From Bradyrhizobium barranii subsp. barranii (GTDB taxonomy: Bacteria; Pseudomonadota; Alphaproteobacteria; Rhizobiales; Xanthobacteraceae): DNA of 64,000 nt. Positions 28,500-38,795 of this stretch are shown here, one piece after another. Both the position numbers and the translations under genes were made by a program. A model generated the notes under the pieces. That model saw nothing but the letters and a program-made list of their open reading frames with translations, made no database searches and had not been told where the DNA came from. Position 1 is the first letter of the stretch. Every line of letters begins with the position of its first letter. The stretch spans positions 6,245,501 through 6,309,500 of the forward strand of contig NZ_CP086136.1 of NCBI RefSeq assembly GCF_017565645.3. The letters are read 5' to 3'.

Positions 28500-29617
28500 G
28501 TACCCACTTTTCTTGGAACGTGAGTCGTGATTCAAGGTCGGGATGATACCCGAAGCAAGAGAAGTCCACCTTTCGAGGAAAGATCGCAAGGTGCTTGAGG
28601 CGTGTTATCGCTCTCCGGTGACGTTGCAGCGCGATTTGAAGCGGGCGCGGATAGTTCTGTTGGCGGCGGATGGGCGCAGCACCCGGTCGATCGCCAAGGA
28701 AGTTGGGGTCCAGCCGCGGATTGTCAGCCTTTGGCGGCATCGCTATGCCGACCATGGCCTTGAAGGGCTGCAAGACAAGCCGCGGCCTGGCAAGCAGCCG
28801 ATCTATACGAAGACGACCGACAAGCGGATTCTGAAGCTGCTGGATAAGCCGCCACCGCAAGGGTTTGCGCGCTGGACCGGCCCCCTGCTGGCCGAGGCGC
28901 TGGGCGATGTCGATGTCCAATATGTCTGGCGGTTCCTGCGCAGCCACAAGATTGACCTGGTGGCTCGCAAGTCCTGGTGCGAGAGCAACGACCCGAACTT
29001 TACGGCCAAAGCCGCCGATGTTGTCGGCCTCTATGTCGCGCCGCCGGCGAAGGCCATTGTGCTGTGCGTGGACGAGAAGCCCTCGATCCAGGCTTTGGAG
29101 CGAGCGCAGGGTTATCTGAAGTTGCCCAATGGCCGCGCCTTAACCGGCCAAAGCCACGATTACAAGCGGCATGGCACCACAACATTGTTTGCGGCGCTCG
29201 AAGTCGCCACCGGAAAGATCATCGCGACCCATTCAAAACGCCGGCGCCGCGTCGAGTTTCTCGATTTCATGAACAGCGTCACCGCGACTTTTCCGAACCG
29301 CAAGCTTCACGTCATCCTCGACAACCTCAACACCCATAAAAAGAACGAGGACTGGCTCAAGGCCCACCCCAACGTGCAATTTCATTTCACGCCGACAAGT
29401 GCGTCATGGCTCAATCAGGTCGAAGTATGGTTTTCCATCTTGCAGGGGCAGTCGCTCAGCGGCACCTCCTTCACGAGCCTCAAGCAGCTTCAGGAACACA
29501 TCGATGCCTACGTCAACGCATACAACGACAGAGCCGAGCCCTTCGTCTGGACCAAGAAAAAGGTCCGTCAACGCCGTTTCAAAGGCCGCCGTATCACTCA
29601 GCTCTGATTCCGGGTAC
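28500..29617 (+). mobile_element. IS630-family insertion sequence, copy 1 (1118 bp)
   Basis: The element begins GTACCCACTTTTC and ends GATTCCGGGTAC, with 6-bp terminal inverted repeats GTACCC/GGGTAC. It is flanked by TA on both sides (28498-28499 and 29618-29619), as IS630/Tc1-mariner elements duplicate TA, within an original CTAG. It carries one transposase gene. The right end supplies the C of the CTA that is the stop codon (TAG) of the minus-strand gene at 29617. It is nearly identical to the copy at 37678-38795. Confidence 0.92.
28543..29607 (+). CDS. IS630-family DDE transposase, copy 1 (354 aa)
   Basis: The N-terminal helix-turn-helix part reads ARIVLLAADGRSTRSIAKEV, with VQPRIVSLWRHRYADHGLEG next to it. 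The catalytic DDE triad is complete: Asp177 in LCVDEKPS, Asp260 in VILDNLNTHK and Glu294 in NQVEVWFS. The frame is intact and about normal length for the family, so the element may be active. It differs from copy 2 only at Tyr22, His230 and Thr249. Confidence 0.95.
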   Translation: MIPEAREVHLSRKDRKVLEACYRSPVTLQRDLKRARIVLLAADGRSTRSIAKEVGVQPRIVSLWRHRYADHGLEGLQDKPRPGKQPIYTKTTDKRILKLLDKPPPQGFARWTGPLLAEALGDVDVQYVWRFLRSHKIDLVARKSWCESNDPNFTAKAADVVGLYVAPPAKAIVLCVDEKPSIQALERAQGYLKLPNGRALTGQSHDYKRHGTTTLFAALEVATGKIIATHSKRRRRVEFLDFMNSVTATFPNRKLHVILDNLNTHKKNEDWLKAHPNVQFHFTPTSASWLNQVEVWFSILQGQSLSGTSFTSLKQLQEHIDAYVNAYNDRAEPFVWTKKKVRQRRFKGRRITQL

Positions 29618-29838
29618 TAGAGCCCGGTATACCCCGCCTTCACGGGATCGACGCTGCCGTCGAGCTGGCGCAGATAGGTCAGTCCGCACACCGTCAACCT
29701 GTGGGTGTCCTTCTCGCCGGCTTCCATCAACGTATTGAGGTAGTTCGTGACCTTGGCCCGTGCCTCCGCGCTCGCCGCGGACGTGCGGTTCGCAAGCAGG
29801 TCATAAGTCTGCATGATCCGGTCGATGGCAGCTTCCAT
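29617..29838 (-). CDS. Small conserved-looking protein of unknown function (73 aa)
   Basis: The start is ATG at 29838 after GAGGGTGAC. The protein MEAAIDRIMQTYDLLANRTS has two helices and then a hydrophilic end (CGLTYLRQLDGS). Its TAG stop is formed by the IS copy 1 target, so the insertion left the coding sequence whole. It lies next to, and in the same direction as, another small gene (29876). No family name is known to me. Confidence 0.6.
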   Translation of the reverse strand: MEAAIDRIMQTYDLLANRTSAASAEARAKVTNYLNTLMEAGEKDTHRLTVCGLTYLRQLDGSVDPVKAGYTGL

Positions 29839-29875
29839 GTCACCCTCTGGTTCTGTCGAATTTTGGGAGTTTTGA

Positions 29876-30112
29876 TCAGGCAACCGCGCGGGCCCCGGAC
29901 TGGGCCTCGAACCGACCAATGGCCTTGTTAGCGAGCCTGATCTTGTTCAATTCGCCGTGCTGGAGCAGCTTGATGATGATCTCGAGCAGGCTTTCGTTGG
30001 TGACCAGCGTGTCGGGAATCGCGCCGGAGCGGCGGAGGTAATTCGCTGCGATGGCATAGGCGTCGCTCACGAGTTCGACGTTCATTGCCTGAAGCCCGCG
30101 CTCGACCAGCAT
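29876..30112 (-). CDS. Small helical protein of unknown function (78 aa)
   Basis: The ATG at 30112 follows a GGAGG ribosome site 6 bases away. The protein contains LVSDAYAIAANYLRRSGAIP and ESLLEIIIKLLQHGELNKIR, all helical. The 37-base gap to the next gene suggests a two-gene unit. It is not secreted. No known domain was recognised. A longer open frame to 30205 has no good start. Confidence 0.6.
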   Translation of the reverse strand: MLVERGLQAMNVELVSDAYAIAANYLRRSGAIPDTLVTNESLLEIIIKLLQHGELNKIRLANKAIGRFEAQSGARAVA

Positions 30113-30311
30113 CGCATCCTCCGATCCGCAGTAACAACTGCGGTGCGGGGAACTGGTTCCGCCTGGCCGGCAATTATTTCGCAGTCGCGAAACGACAAAA
30201 CGCACCGGTCCGGGGCAGAGCCGGGCCGGCGCGCTTGGGGAGGTCAGGCACGTTCGGGAGGCTTGCCGGTCTTGTTGCGGGCCGGCTTGGCCAAGTCCCG
30301 TCGCAAAGAAC

Positions 30312-30866
30312 TCAGAGACGATACAGGATCTGGTCGGTCCAGAACCGCTCGAGGCGGTGCAGCGACTTGTTGAGGGTCGAGAACTCCTCGCCCGAGATGC
30401 CGCCGACCTGCTCCACCGTCTTGACGTGCTTCTGGTAGAGGGAGTCGACGATGCGGCGGACTTCCTGGCCCTGCGGGGTCAGGCGGATGCGCACCGAGCG
30501 GCGATCAACGCGCGAGCGCTGATGATCGAGGAAGCCGAGCTCGACGAGCTTCTTCAGATTGTAGGAGACGTTGGAGCCGAGATAGTAACCGCGCGTGCGC
30601 AGCTCGCCCGCGGTCAGCTCCTTGTCGCCGATGTTGTAGAGCAGGAGCGCCTGGACCGAGTTGATGTCCGCACGGCCGCGGCGATCGAATTCATCCTTGA
30701 TGACGTCGAGGAGCCGGCGATGCAGCCGCTCCACCAGAGTCAAAGCTTCCAGATAGAGCGACTGCACCGAACCCTGCTGGCCGGAGACGCGCTCTGCGGT
30801 ATCTGCCGCAGTTGCGACGGCTTTCATCATGACACTTCCCCTGTTGTCGTTTTTATCGACACTCAT
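30312..30866 (-). CDS. MarR-type winged-helix regulator, LdtR-like (184 aa)
   Basis: The winged helix is at about residues 45-135: LVERLHRRLLDVIKDEFDRR, ELTAGELRTRGYYLGSNVSY, and the wing SRVDRRSVRIRLTP. The recognition region with 'YYLGSNVSYNLKKL' matches rhizobial and Liberibacter LdtR, which controls L,D-transpeptidase and osmotic tolerance genes. The N-terminal ~30 residues are disordered. LdtR identity rests on recall of the family and is moderate; MarR membership is firm. Confidence 0.85.
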   Translation of the reverse strand: MSVDKNDNRGSVMMKAVATAADTAERVSGQQGSVQSLYLEALTLVERLHRRLLDVIKDEFDRRGRADINSVQALLLYNIGDKELTAGELRTRGYYLGSNVSYNLKKLVELGFLDHQRSRVDRRSVRIRLTPQGQEVRRIVDSLYQKHVKTVEQVGGISGEEFSTLNKSLHRLERFWTDQILYRL

Positions 30867-31357
30867 TCGACGAAACTTGTGCTCCGTCTGATAGGTGCAA
30901 CTTAAGGGGGGCGTTTGAAGATCGGCTTAAATAAGAGAATAAAGAGATCATGAATTTAAGACAGTGAATTGCGGATTAAGCCTGTGTCACAAGGGCTTTT
31001 CGCAACCGTCTGTTGACCCTCGCAAGGTCCTGTTCACCCTCCGTCCGCCACCTCTGTCGCATTCCAGTACAGGGCCGCCCCGTTTCGAAACGGGCGCGTA
31101 AGAGCTGTGGCGGAACGCACGGAGTCAATGAAAAGTTACCTCGAATTTTAGGCAACGAACGGTCAACCAAGCCACGACTTCGGAAATGCCGCTCTCGTGT
31201 CCCGGACAAGCGCAGCGAAGCGGAGCGCAGAGCCGGGACCCAGAAGCCGCAAACGAGATCGTGGAGAGCTGGGCCCCGGCTCAGCAGCGCATCACTGCGT
31301 GCTGCGCTGCGTCCGGGGCACGAGAGAGTGTGAGTGTGCGTTGAAATCGTAAGCGCG
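30867..31357. other. Long intergenic region with AT-rich promoter part and a palindromic repeat
   Basis: The 491 bases hold no gene I can support. The first ~110 bases are AT-rich (AAATAAGAGAATAAAGAG) and should contain the promoter and operator of the MarR-type gene. At 31194-31325 lies a palindromic repeat, listed separately. Confidence 0.6.
31194..31325. repeat. Palindromic repeat (CTCGTGTCCCGGAC type)
   Basis: The left arm CTCGTGTCCCGGACAAGCGC and the right end GCGTCCGGGGCACGAG are imperfect inverted repeats. Inner segments AGCCGGGACCCAG and CTGGGCCCCGGCT also pair. A related shorter hairpin lies at about 53311-53364. Confidence 0.8.
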
Positions 31358-31861
31358 CTACGGCGGCCGCTCGCGCGCGGCCATCCAGGCGAGCGCGAGA
31401 TAGGCGGCGAGCATGAAGGCTTCGACACCGACGACGATCAGGCTGCCGCCGTAGATGCCCGGGAACATCAGTTCGATCACCGCCATCGACACGACGGTCG
31501 TCAGCCAGACCACCGCGCCCCACGGCGTCGCGAGCCAGAGGCCGACCGCGGCAACGAGCTCGATCACGGCAAAATAGACGGTGGCGGCCTGCCAGGCCAT
31601 CGACTGGTTCTCGAACGCCTCGTCCTCGCCGCCGACGAAGCCGGTGACCTGGGCCCAGTGATAGAGGCCCTTCAGAATCGACAGCAGTGCCATCACGCGC
31701 AGGAACAGCACGAGCCGGCGCGTCCAGACATTGTCGTCGGACTCGGGGCGCTCCGACGAGATCGCCGCCACCGACATCGCGTTGTCTCTGGCGTTGTCTC
31801 TGGCGGCGTCCCTGGCACTGGCGCCGTCGCGGGCCGCATCGCGGGTGGAGATTTCGGACAT
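31358..31861 (-). CDS. Four-helix membrane protein of unknown function (167 aa)
   Basis: The start is ATG at 31861. The N-terminal ~40 residues are a low-complexity cytoplasmic stretch with repeated RDAARD/DNARDN units. Four transmembrane helices follow from about residue 50 (LVLFLRVMALLSILKGLYHW, AATVYFAVIELVAAVGLWLA, VVWLTTVVSMAVIELMF, VVGVEAFMLAAYLALAWMA). It resembles small rhizobial membrane proteins annotated as DUF6163; I am not certain of the number. It is divergent from hemB. Confidence 0.75.
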   Translation of the reverse strand: MSEISTRDAARDGASARDAARDNARDNAMSVAAISSERPESDDNVWTRRLVLFLRVMALLSILKGLYHWAQVTGFVGGEDEAFENQSMAWQAATVYFAVIELVAAVGLWLATPWGAVVWLTTVVSMAVIELMFPGIYGGSLIVVGVEAFMLAAYLALAWMAARERPP

Positions 31862-31912
31862 GGTCCCCTTCTGGCTGCTTCGCCCCGCAAAATCAATCGG
31901 CTGCCCGATTGA

Positions 31913-33061
<1,149 letters not shown>

Positions 33062-33070
33062 GGCATCGCG

Positions 33071-33193
33071 GGGTGGGCCAAGCGGCTTGTCCGCCGTAGC
33101 TCGAAGAGCGAAGGCGGAAGCGTGCCCACCATGCCAGCTAGCGATCGCGGAACGATGGTGGGCACGGCGCTAACGCGCCTTTGCCCACCCTAC
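33071..33193. repeat. Palindromic repeat (GTGCCCACCAT type)
   Basis: The outer parts GGGTGGGCCAAGCGG and GCCTTTGCCCACCCTAC are inverted copies, as are the inner CGTGCCCACCAT and ATGGTGGGCACGG. A close relative is at 56854-56950. Confidence 0.85.
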
Positions 33194-33336
33194 GACGCCT
33201 TCCCTGAACGACAGCGGTAACAGCCCCGCCCCCGAATTGCCGGAATATTTCGGCTTGTTGACGCCCGCACGCCCTTGGCACGGGGATGACTTGCTCCCAT
33301 GTCCTGCCACGGGAGTTTCGCTTGGGAGAACGGACT

Positions 33337-33876
33337 ATGTCGTATTCGGACTCGGGCAATGCCTGGCGCAATGACGGCGCCATGCAACCGCACGCCTTCG
33401 ATCCCTATCTGCACCCGGAATTGTTCCGTGGCGTGGCAACGCGGCGGGCGTTCGCGTTCCTGATCGACATGGTCGTGATCTCCGTTCCCGTGATCCTCGG
33501 CTACATCTTCATCGCGCTGTTTGGCATCGTCACGCTCGGCATCGGCTGGGCGCTGTTCTGGCTGGCCTGGCCGGCCTCCGTTGTTTGGGCGATCGTCTAT
33601 TACGGTGCCTGCATCGGCGGTCCGTCGTCCGCGACGATCGGCATGCGCCTGATGGATCTGGAGTTGCGCACCTGGTACGGCGCGCCCGGCTATTTCGTGC
33701 TCGGCGCCACCCATGCCGTGCTGTTCTGGGTGACGGTCTCGTTCCTGACACCTTTCGTGGTGCTGGTTGGGCTGTTCAACGGCCGCCGGCGCCTGCTGCA
33801 TGATGTCGTGCTGGGAACGGTCGTGATCAACAATTCTGTCCGCGCGCCCGTGCCGCAGGCCGCAAGGACCTACTGA
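33337..33876 (+). CDS. RDD-family membrane protein (179 aa)
   Basis: The start is ATG at 33337. An RDD domain of three to four membrane helices spans about residues 38-165: RRAFAFLIDMVVISVPVIL with the family's Arg and Asp, LFGIVTLGIGWALFWLAWPA, and FVLGATHAVLFWVTVSFLT. The end RRRLLHDVVLGTVVI is typical. Function is unknown; some RDD proteins move ions. It lies between hemB and bpt in the same direction. Confidence 0.88.
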   Translation: MSYSDSGNAWRNDGAMQPHAFDPYLHPELFRGVATRRAFAFLIDMVVISVPVILGYIFIALFGIVTLGIGWALFWLAWPASVVWAIVYYGACIGGPSSATIGMRLMDLELRTWYGAPGYFVLGATHAVLFWVTVSFLTPFVVLVGLFNGRRRLLHDVVLGTVVINNSVRAPVPQAARTY

Positions 33877-34006
33877 GAGCCTGATGATCAAGAACCTATC
33901 AACCAGGACCGACTAAACTGACCGATCAGACCTGCCGAGTAGACCGATTGACCGGGGGCCTTCGTAGCGCGATGTTAATGCCCACTTTGGAGGCCCACGA
34001 CGTCCC

Positions 34007-34783
34007 TTGACCCAGCACTCGCGCGACACCCCCCAATTTTACCTCACGGCGCCCTCTCCCTGCCCGTATCTGCCGGGCCGGCATGAGCGCAAGGTGTTTA
34101 CGCACCTCGTGGGGGAGCGCGCGGGCGACCTCAACGACCTCCTGACCCATGGCGGGTTCCGCCGCAGCCAGTCGATCGCCTACCGGCCGGCCTGTGACCA
34201 GTGCCGCGCCTGCGTCTCCGTCCGGGTGGTCGCCAACGAATTCCGCCCCTCCCGAAACTTCCGCAAGGTGATCGCGCGCAACGCCGACATCATCGGCGAG
34301 CAGCGCAGTGCGGTGCCGACCTCCGAGCAATATTCGGTGTTCCGCGCCTATCTCGACTCCCGCCACCGCCATGGCGGCATGGCCGACATGACCGTGCTCG
34401 ATTACGCCATGATGGTCGAGGACAGCCATGTCGAGACCCGCATCATCGAGTACCGCAAGCGCGGCCCCGACAGCGGTATCACCGGCCGCGGTGAGGAGCT
34501 GATCGCGGTGGCGCTGACCGACGTGCTCAGCGACGGCCTCTCGATGGTCTATTCGTTCTTCGAGCCGAGCCAGGTCAGCCGGTCGATGGGCACCTTCATG
34601 ATCCTCAACCACATCGCCCGCGCCCGCCGCCAGGGGCTGCCTTACGTCTATCTCGGCTACTGGATCGAAGGCTCGAAGAAGATGGACTACAAGGCCCGCT
34701 TCCTGCCGCAGCAGCGCCTCGCGCCGTCAGGTTGGCTGCGCATCGACGCGCAAGGTGACGCGACGTCAGAGCCGCAGGATTAG
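34007..34783 (+). CDS. bpt: Aspartate/glutamate leucyltransferase (258 aa)
   Basis: Bpt moves leucine from Leu-tRNA to proteins with N-terminal Asp or Glu, marking them for ClpAP by the N-end rule. Family motifs are [17 protein letters not shown] and the cysteine cluster [15 protein letters not shown] (Cys63, 66, 69, with Cys19). The later [20 protein letters not shown] is also typical. The only suitable start is TTG at 34007, with GGAGG about 13 bases away, so initiation may be weak. Confidence 0.93.
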   Translation: MTQHSRDTPQFYLTAPSPCPYLPGRHERKVFTHLVGERAGDLNDLLTHGGFRRSQSIAYRPACDQCRACVSVRVVANEFRPSRNFRKVIARNADIIGEQRSAVPTSEQYSVFRAYLDSRHRHGGMADMTVLDYAMMVEDSHVETRIIEYRKRGPDSGITGRGEELIAVALTDVLSDGLSMVYSFFEPSQVSRSMGTFMILNHIARARRQGLPYVYLGYWIEGSKKMDYKARFLPQQRLAPSGWLRIDAQGDATSEPQD

Positions 34784-34786
34784 CTC

Positions 34787-34898
34787 GCTGTCATGCCCCG
34801 GCTTGACCGGGGCATGACAGTACGCCGCGGCTTCTCGGCTCAATCACAAACGTCTCTGGAATACCGGGTCGCCCGGTCAAGCCGGGCGACGATGGCGG
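34787..34898. repeat. Palindromic intergenic repeat between bpt and mntH
   Basis: Inverted units GCTGTCATGCCCCGGCTTGA/CCGGGGCATGACAG and, further right, CGGGTCGCCCGGTCAAGCCG. It belongs to the same group as 23361-23467 and separates two convergent genes, where it may help end transcription. Confidence 0.8.
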
Positions 34899-34914
34899 TG
34901 TGTTGGGCGAACAC

Positions 34915-36267
34915 TCACCCGAACAGCGTATCCACCAGCAACTTCACGTTCAAAATCACGATGATGCCCGCGACGATCCACGCGATCGCGGCGACGTATG
35001 GCGGTATCGCGAACTTCCCCATCTTGCGCCGATCCGAGACGAAGCGCACCAGCGGGATGACGGCGAAGGGCAGCTGCATCGACAGCACGACCTGGCTGAA
35101 CACCAGCAGATCGGCTGTGCCACGTTCGCCATAGATCGCGGTGACGACGATCACCGGAACGATGGCGATGCCGCGCGTCAGCAATCGCCGCGCCCAGCTC
35201 GGCAAACGCAAGTCAAGAAAACCTTCCATCACGATCTGGCCGGCGAGCGTCGCTGTCACCGTCGAGTTCAGGCCCGAGGCGAGCAGCGCAATCGCAAACA
35301 GCGTCGAGGCGATACCGAGGCCGAGCAGCGGCGACAACAGCTCGAAGGCCTGGCCGATCTCGGCGACGTCGGAATGGCCGCTCTTGTGGAAGGTCGCGGC
35401 TGCCACGACAAGGATCGCGGCATTGATGAACAGTGCCAGCATCAGGGCGATGGTCGAGTCCGTCGTCGCCCATTTGATCGCTTCGCGCCGGCCGGTGTCG
35501 TTGCGCTCATAGGCACGCGTCTGCACGATCGAGGAGTGCAGATAGAGATTATGCGGCATCACGGTCGCGCCGATGATGCCGATCGCGATGTAGAGCATTT
35601 CCGGATTGGTGAAGATCTCGGTCTTCGGCATGAAGCCGTGCAGGACTTCCGCCATCGGTGGCGCGGCGGCCACGATCTGGACCACGAAGCAGACCGCGAT
35701 CACGACAAGCATCGCGATGACGAACGCTTCGAGGAAGCGAAAGCCGCGGTTCATCAGGAGCAGCAGCAGGAACGCATCGAGCGCAGCCAGCAGCGCGCCG
35801 CCGATCAGGGGAATGCCGAACAGCAGTTTGAGCGCGATCGCTGTGCCGATGACCTCGGCGAGATCGCAGGCGATGATCGCCGCCTCGCAGGCGAGCCAGA
35901 GCAGGAAGTTCACCGCCGGCGAATAGGTCGCGCGGCAGGCCTGCGCGAGGTCGCGGTCGGTGACGATGCCGAGCCGCGCCGCCAGCGACTGGAGCAGGAT
36001 CGCCATCAAATTCGAGAGCAGGATGACCGAAAGCAGCGTGTAGCCGAACTTCGACCCTCCGGCGAGGTCGGTCGCCCAGTTGCCGGGGTCCATGTAGCCG
36101 ACCGAGACCAGATAGCCGGGGCCGACAAAGGCGAGGAATCGCCGCCACCACACCCCCGCCGTGGGGATGGCAATCGTGGCGTTCACCTCGGCGAGGCTCT
36201 TGGTAGCAGGCGCATCAGTGCGCCTGCCGGCGGCATCTTGGGTCAAATCGGGGGAGCGGGCATCCAT
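34915..36267 (-). CDS. mntH: Nramp-type Mn2+ transporter MntH (450 aa)
   Basis: MntH imports manganese with protons across the inner membrane. About eleven helices are visible. The metal-binding motifs of helix 1 ([12 protein letters not shown]) and helix 6 ([14 protein letters not shown]) are intact. The start is ATG at 36267 ([14 protein letters not shown]), because a palindromic operator lies 29-45 bases upstream of it; codons upstream of 36267 would read through the operator. Rhizobial mntH is repressed by the manganese regulator Mur, a Fur relative. Confidence 0.95.
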   Translation of the reverse strand: MDARSPDLTQDAAGRRTDAPATKSLAEVNATIAIPTAGVWWRRFLAFVGPGYLVSVGYMDPGNWATDLAGGSKFGYTLLSVILLSNLMAILLQSLAARLGIVTDRDLAQACRATYSPAVNFLLWLACEAAIIACDLAEVIGTAIALKLLFGIPLIGGALLAALDAFLLLLLMNRGFRFLEAFVIAMLVVIAVCFVVQIVAAAPPMAEVLHGFMPKTEIFTNPEMLYIAIGIIGATVMPHNLYLHSSIVQTRAYERNDTGRREAIKWATTDSTIALMLALFINAAILVVAAATFHKSGHSDVAEIGQAFELLSPLLGLGIASTLFAIALLASGLNSTVTATLAGQIVMEGFLDLRLPSWARRLLTRGIAIVPVIVVTAIYGERGTADLLVFSQVVLSMQLPFAVIPLVRFVSDRRKMGKFAIPPYVAAIAWIVAGIIVILNVKLLVDTLFG

Positions 36268-36295
36268 AGCAGCAGAATACCGAAGTCGAAGCTTA

Positions 36296-36312
36296 TTGCA
36301 ACTCATTTGCAA
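36296..36312. promoter_or_regulatory. Probable Mur/Fur-type operator of mntH
   Basis: A perfect palindrome TTGCAA-N5-TTGCAA lies 29 bases upstream of the mntH ATG. Mur-regulated mntH and sit promoters in rhizobia carry similar TTGCAA-containing boxes. Binding would give repression when manganese is plentiful. Confidence 0.6.
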
Positions 36313-36433
36313 CTGCATCTAGCCGATGAGGTCCCGACGCGGCGGTTATCCGCCGCCCTGTCGGGAAGCGGGTGGGTTTGGCCGTCCTCGGGGGCGGATA
36401 CTGGCGCCAACACGACTTTGCAGGAAATGCGCC

Positions 36434-37678
36434 ATGTCAAACCCGCTTCGCCTCCCCGACACCTTCAACCGCCTCGCCTGGTCCAACCTGGCGGCGCAAT
36501 CGGCCGAGCAGATCGCGCTGGCCGCGGCCCCCATCGTCGCCGTGCTCACGCTGGGTGTTGCGGAAGGCCAGACCGGCCTGCTCCAGACCGCCCTCACCCT
36601 GCCCTTTGTCCTGTTCGCCATTCCGGCCGGCCTACTCGCCGACCGCATCTCCCGCCGCTCGCTGATGGCGGGTGCCGAAGCGCTGCGCGCGGTCGCGCTG
36701 GCGGCCATCGTGCTGCTGCTCACACTTGGCGCGTTCAATTTGCCGCTGCTGGCTCTGCTCGGCTTTGCCGCCGTATGCGGCACGGTCGTCTACAGCGTGG
36801 CGGCGCCGGCCCTGGTGCCCTCGCTGGTGAGCGCGGAGCTGTTGCCGTCGGCAAATGCCCGCATCGAACTCGCCCGCACCATCGCCTTTGCAAGCGGGCC
36901 TGCGCTCGGCGGCGCGCTGGTCGGCTGGTGGGGTGCGAGCCCGGCCTTCGGCTTCGCCGCGGCGCTCTCGGCCATCGCCGTCGTGCTGCTCTCCGGCATC
37001 TACGAGCCCACCCGGACTCCCTCGCCGCGGCGCCATCCGTTCCAGGACATCCGCGAGGGCGCGGCCTTCGTGTTCCACCATCCGCTGCTGCGGCCGGTGT
37101 TCATTACCCAGTTCATCTTCAACACCGGCTGGTTCCTCCAGATCGCCGTGTTCGTGCCGTATGCCGTGCGCCATCTCGGCCTGACGGCCGCAGGCGTCGG
37201 CAGCGTGCTGACGATGTACGGCGTCGGCATGGTGATCGGCGCGCTGTTCGCCACGCGCGTGATGAAGCGCATCGCCTTCGGGACGGTGGTCGGCCTTGGT
37301 CCGGTTACGGGTTTCGTCGCCGCGGTGGTGATGGCGCTGACGGTGCTGGTCCCCTCGCCCTCGCTCGCGGCCCTGAGCTTCTTCCTGCTCGGGGTCGGGC
37401 CGATCCTGTGGGTGATTTCGACCACGACCCTGCGCCAGTCCGTGACGCCGCCGCGCCTGCTCGGACGCGTCTCCGCCATCAACATCATGAGCTACGGCGC
37501 CCGCCCGCTCGGCTCGGCGCTGGGCGCGATCGTCGGCGGCTTCTGGAGCGCGGAGGCCTGCCTGTATCTCGCAGCCGCCGTGTTCGGCGTTCAGGCGCTG
37601 GTGATCTGGCTCTCTCCCGCCGTGGCGCTGGATCGGCAGCCGGCCATGGTGGGGGACGAAGTGCCGGCGCGGTGCTAG
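36434..37678 (+). CDS. MFS transporter of unknown substrate (414 aa)
   Basis: The start is ATG at 36434 (MSNPLRLPDTFNRLAWSNLA). Twelve membrane helices are expected; the loop 2-3 motif GLLADRISRRSLMAG is typical of the major facilitator superfamily. Drug or metabolite export is the usual role for this type. The TAG stop (37676-37678) consists of the TA target of IS copy 2 plus the first base of the IS, so the insertion did not change the protein. Confidence 0.85.
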   Translation: MSNPLRLPDTFNRLAWSNLAAQSAEQIALAAAPIVAVLTLGVAEGQTGLLQTALTLPFVLFAIPAGLLADRISRRSLMAGAEALRAVALAAIVLLLTLGAFNLPLLALLGFAAVCGTVVYSVAAPALVPSLVSAELLPSANARIELARTIAFASGPALGGALVGWWGASPAFGFAAALSAIAVVLLSGIYEPTRTPSPRRHPFQDIREGAAFVFHHPLLRPVFITQFIFNTGWFLQIAVFVPYAVRHLGLTAAGVGSVLTMYGVGMVIGALFATRVMKRIAFGTVVGLGPVTGFVAAVVMALTVLVPSPSLAALSFFLLGVGPILWVISTTTLRQSVTPPRLLGRVSAINIMSYGARPLGSALGAIVGGFWSAEACLYLAAAVFGVQALVIWLSPAVALDRQPAMVGDEVPARC

Positions 37679-38795
37679 TACCCACTTTTCTTGGAACGTG
37701 AGTCGTGATTCAAGGTCGGGATGATACCCGAAGCAAGAGAAGTCCACCTTTCGAGGAAAGATCGCAAGGTGCTTGAGGCGTGCTGTCGCTCACCGGTGAC
37801 GTTGCAGCGCGATTTGAAGCGGGCGCGGATAGTTCTGTTGGCGGCGGATGGGCGCAGCACCCGGTCGATCGCCAAGGAAGTTGGGGTCCAGCCGCGGATT
37901 GTCAGCCTTTGGCGGCATCGCTATGCCGACCATGGCCTTGAAGGGCTGCAAGACAAGCCGCGGCCTGGCAAGCAGCCGATCTATACGAAGACGACCGACA
38001 AGCGGATTCTGAAGCTGCTGGATAAGCCGCCACCGCAAGGGTTTGCGCGCTGGACCGGCCCCCTGCTGGCCGAGGCGCTGGGCGATGTCGATGTCCAATA
38101 TGTCTGGCGGTTCCTGCGCAGCCACAAGATTGACCTGGTGGCTCGCAAGTCCTGGTGCGAGAGCAACGACCCGAACTTTACGGCCAAAGCCGCCGATGTT
38201 GTCGGCCTCTATGTCGCGCCGCCGGCGAAGGCCATTGTGCTGTGCGTGGACGAGAAGCCCTCGATCCAGGCTTTGGAGCGAGCGCAGGGTTATCTGAAGT
38301 TGCCCAATGGCCGCGCCTTAACCGGCCAAAGCCACGATTACAAGCGGCATGGCACCACAACATTGTTTGCGGCGCTCGAAGTCGCCACCGGAAAGATCAT
38401 CGCGACCAATTCAAAACGCCGGCGCCGCGTCGAGTTTCTCGATTTCATGAACAGCGTCACCGCGGCTTTTCCGAACCGCAAGCTTCACGTCATCCTCGAC
38501 AACCTCAACACCCATAAAAAGAACGAGGACTGGCTCAAGGCCCACCCCAACGTGCAATTTCATTTCACGCCGACAAGTGCGTCATGGCTCAATCAGGTCG
38601 AAGTATGGTTTTCCATCTTGCAGGGGCAGTCGCTCAGCGGCACCTCCTTCACGAGCCTCAAGCAGCTTCAGGAACACATCGATGCCTACGTCAACGCATA
38701 CAACGACAGAGCCGAGCCCTTCGTCTGGACCAAGAAAAAGGTCCGTCAACGCCGTTTCAAAGGCCGCCGTATCACTCAGCTCTGATTCCGGGTAC
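37678..38795 (+). mobile_element. IS630-family insertion sequence, copy 2 (1118 bp)
   Basis: Same length, ends and orientation as copy 1, with about five base differences. TA flanks both sides (37676-37677, 38796-38797). Removing it rebuilds CTAG, which held the stop codons of two convergent genes: MFS forward and MocR reverse. Both stops survive because the IS starts with G and ends with C. Confidence 0.92.
37721..38785 (+). CDS. IS630-family DDE transposase, copy 2 (354 aa)
   Basis: Identical to copy 1 except Cys22, Asn230 and Ala249. The DDE residues Asp177, Asp260 and Glu294 and the helix-turn-helix are all kept, so both copies could be functional. The near identity means recent transposition within this genome or gene conversion. 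Confidence 0.95.
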   Translation: MIPEAREVHLSRKDRKVLEACCRSPVTLQRDLKRARIVLLAADGRSTRSIAKEVGVQPRIVSLWRHRYADHGLEGLQDKPRPGKQPIYTKTTDKRILKLLDKPPPQGFARWTGPLLAEALGDVDVQYVWRFLRSHKIDLVARKSWCESNDPNFTAKAADVVGLYVAPPAKAIVLCVDEKPSIQALERAQGYLKLPNGRALTGQSHDYKRHGTTTLFAALEVATGKIIATNSKRRRRVEFLDFMNSVTAAFPNRKLHVILDNLNTHKKNEDWLKAHPNVQFHFTPTSASWLNQVEVWFSILQGQSLSGTSFTSLKQLQEHIDAYVNAYNDRAEPFVWTKKKVRQRRFKGRRITQL

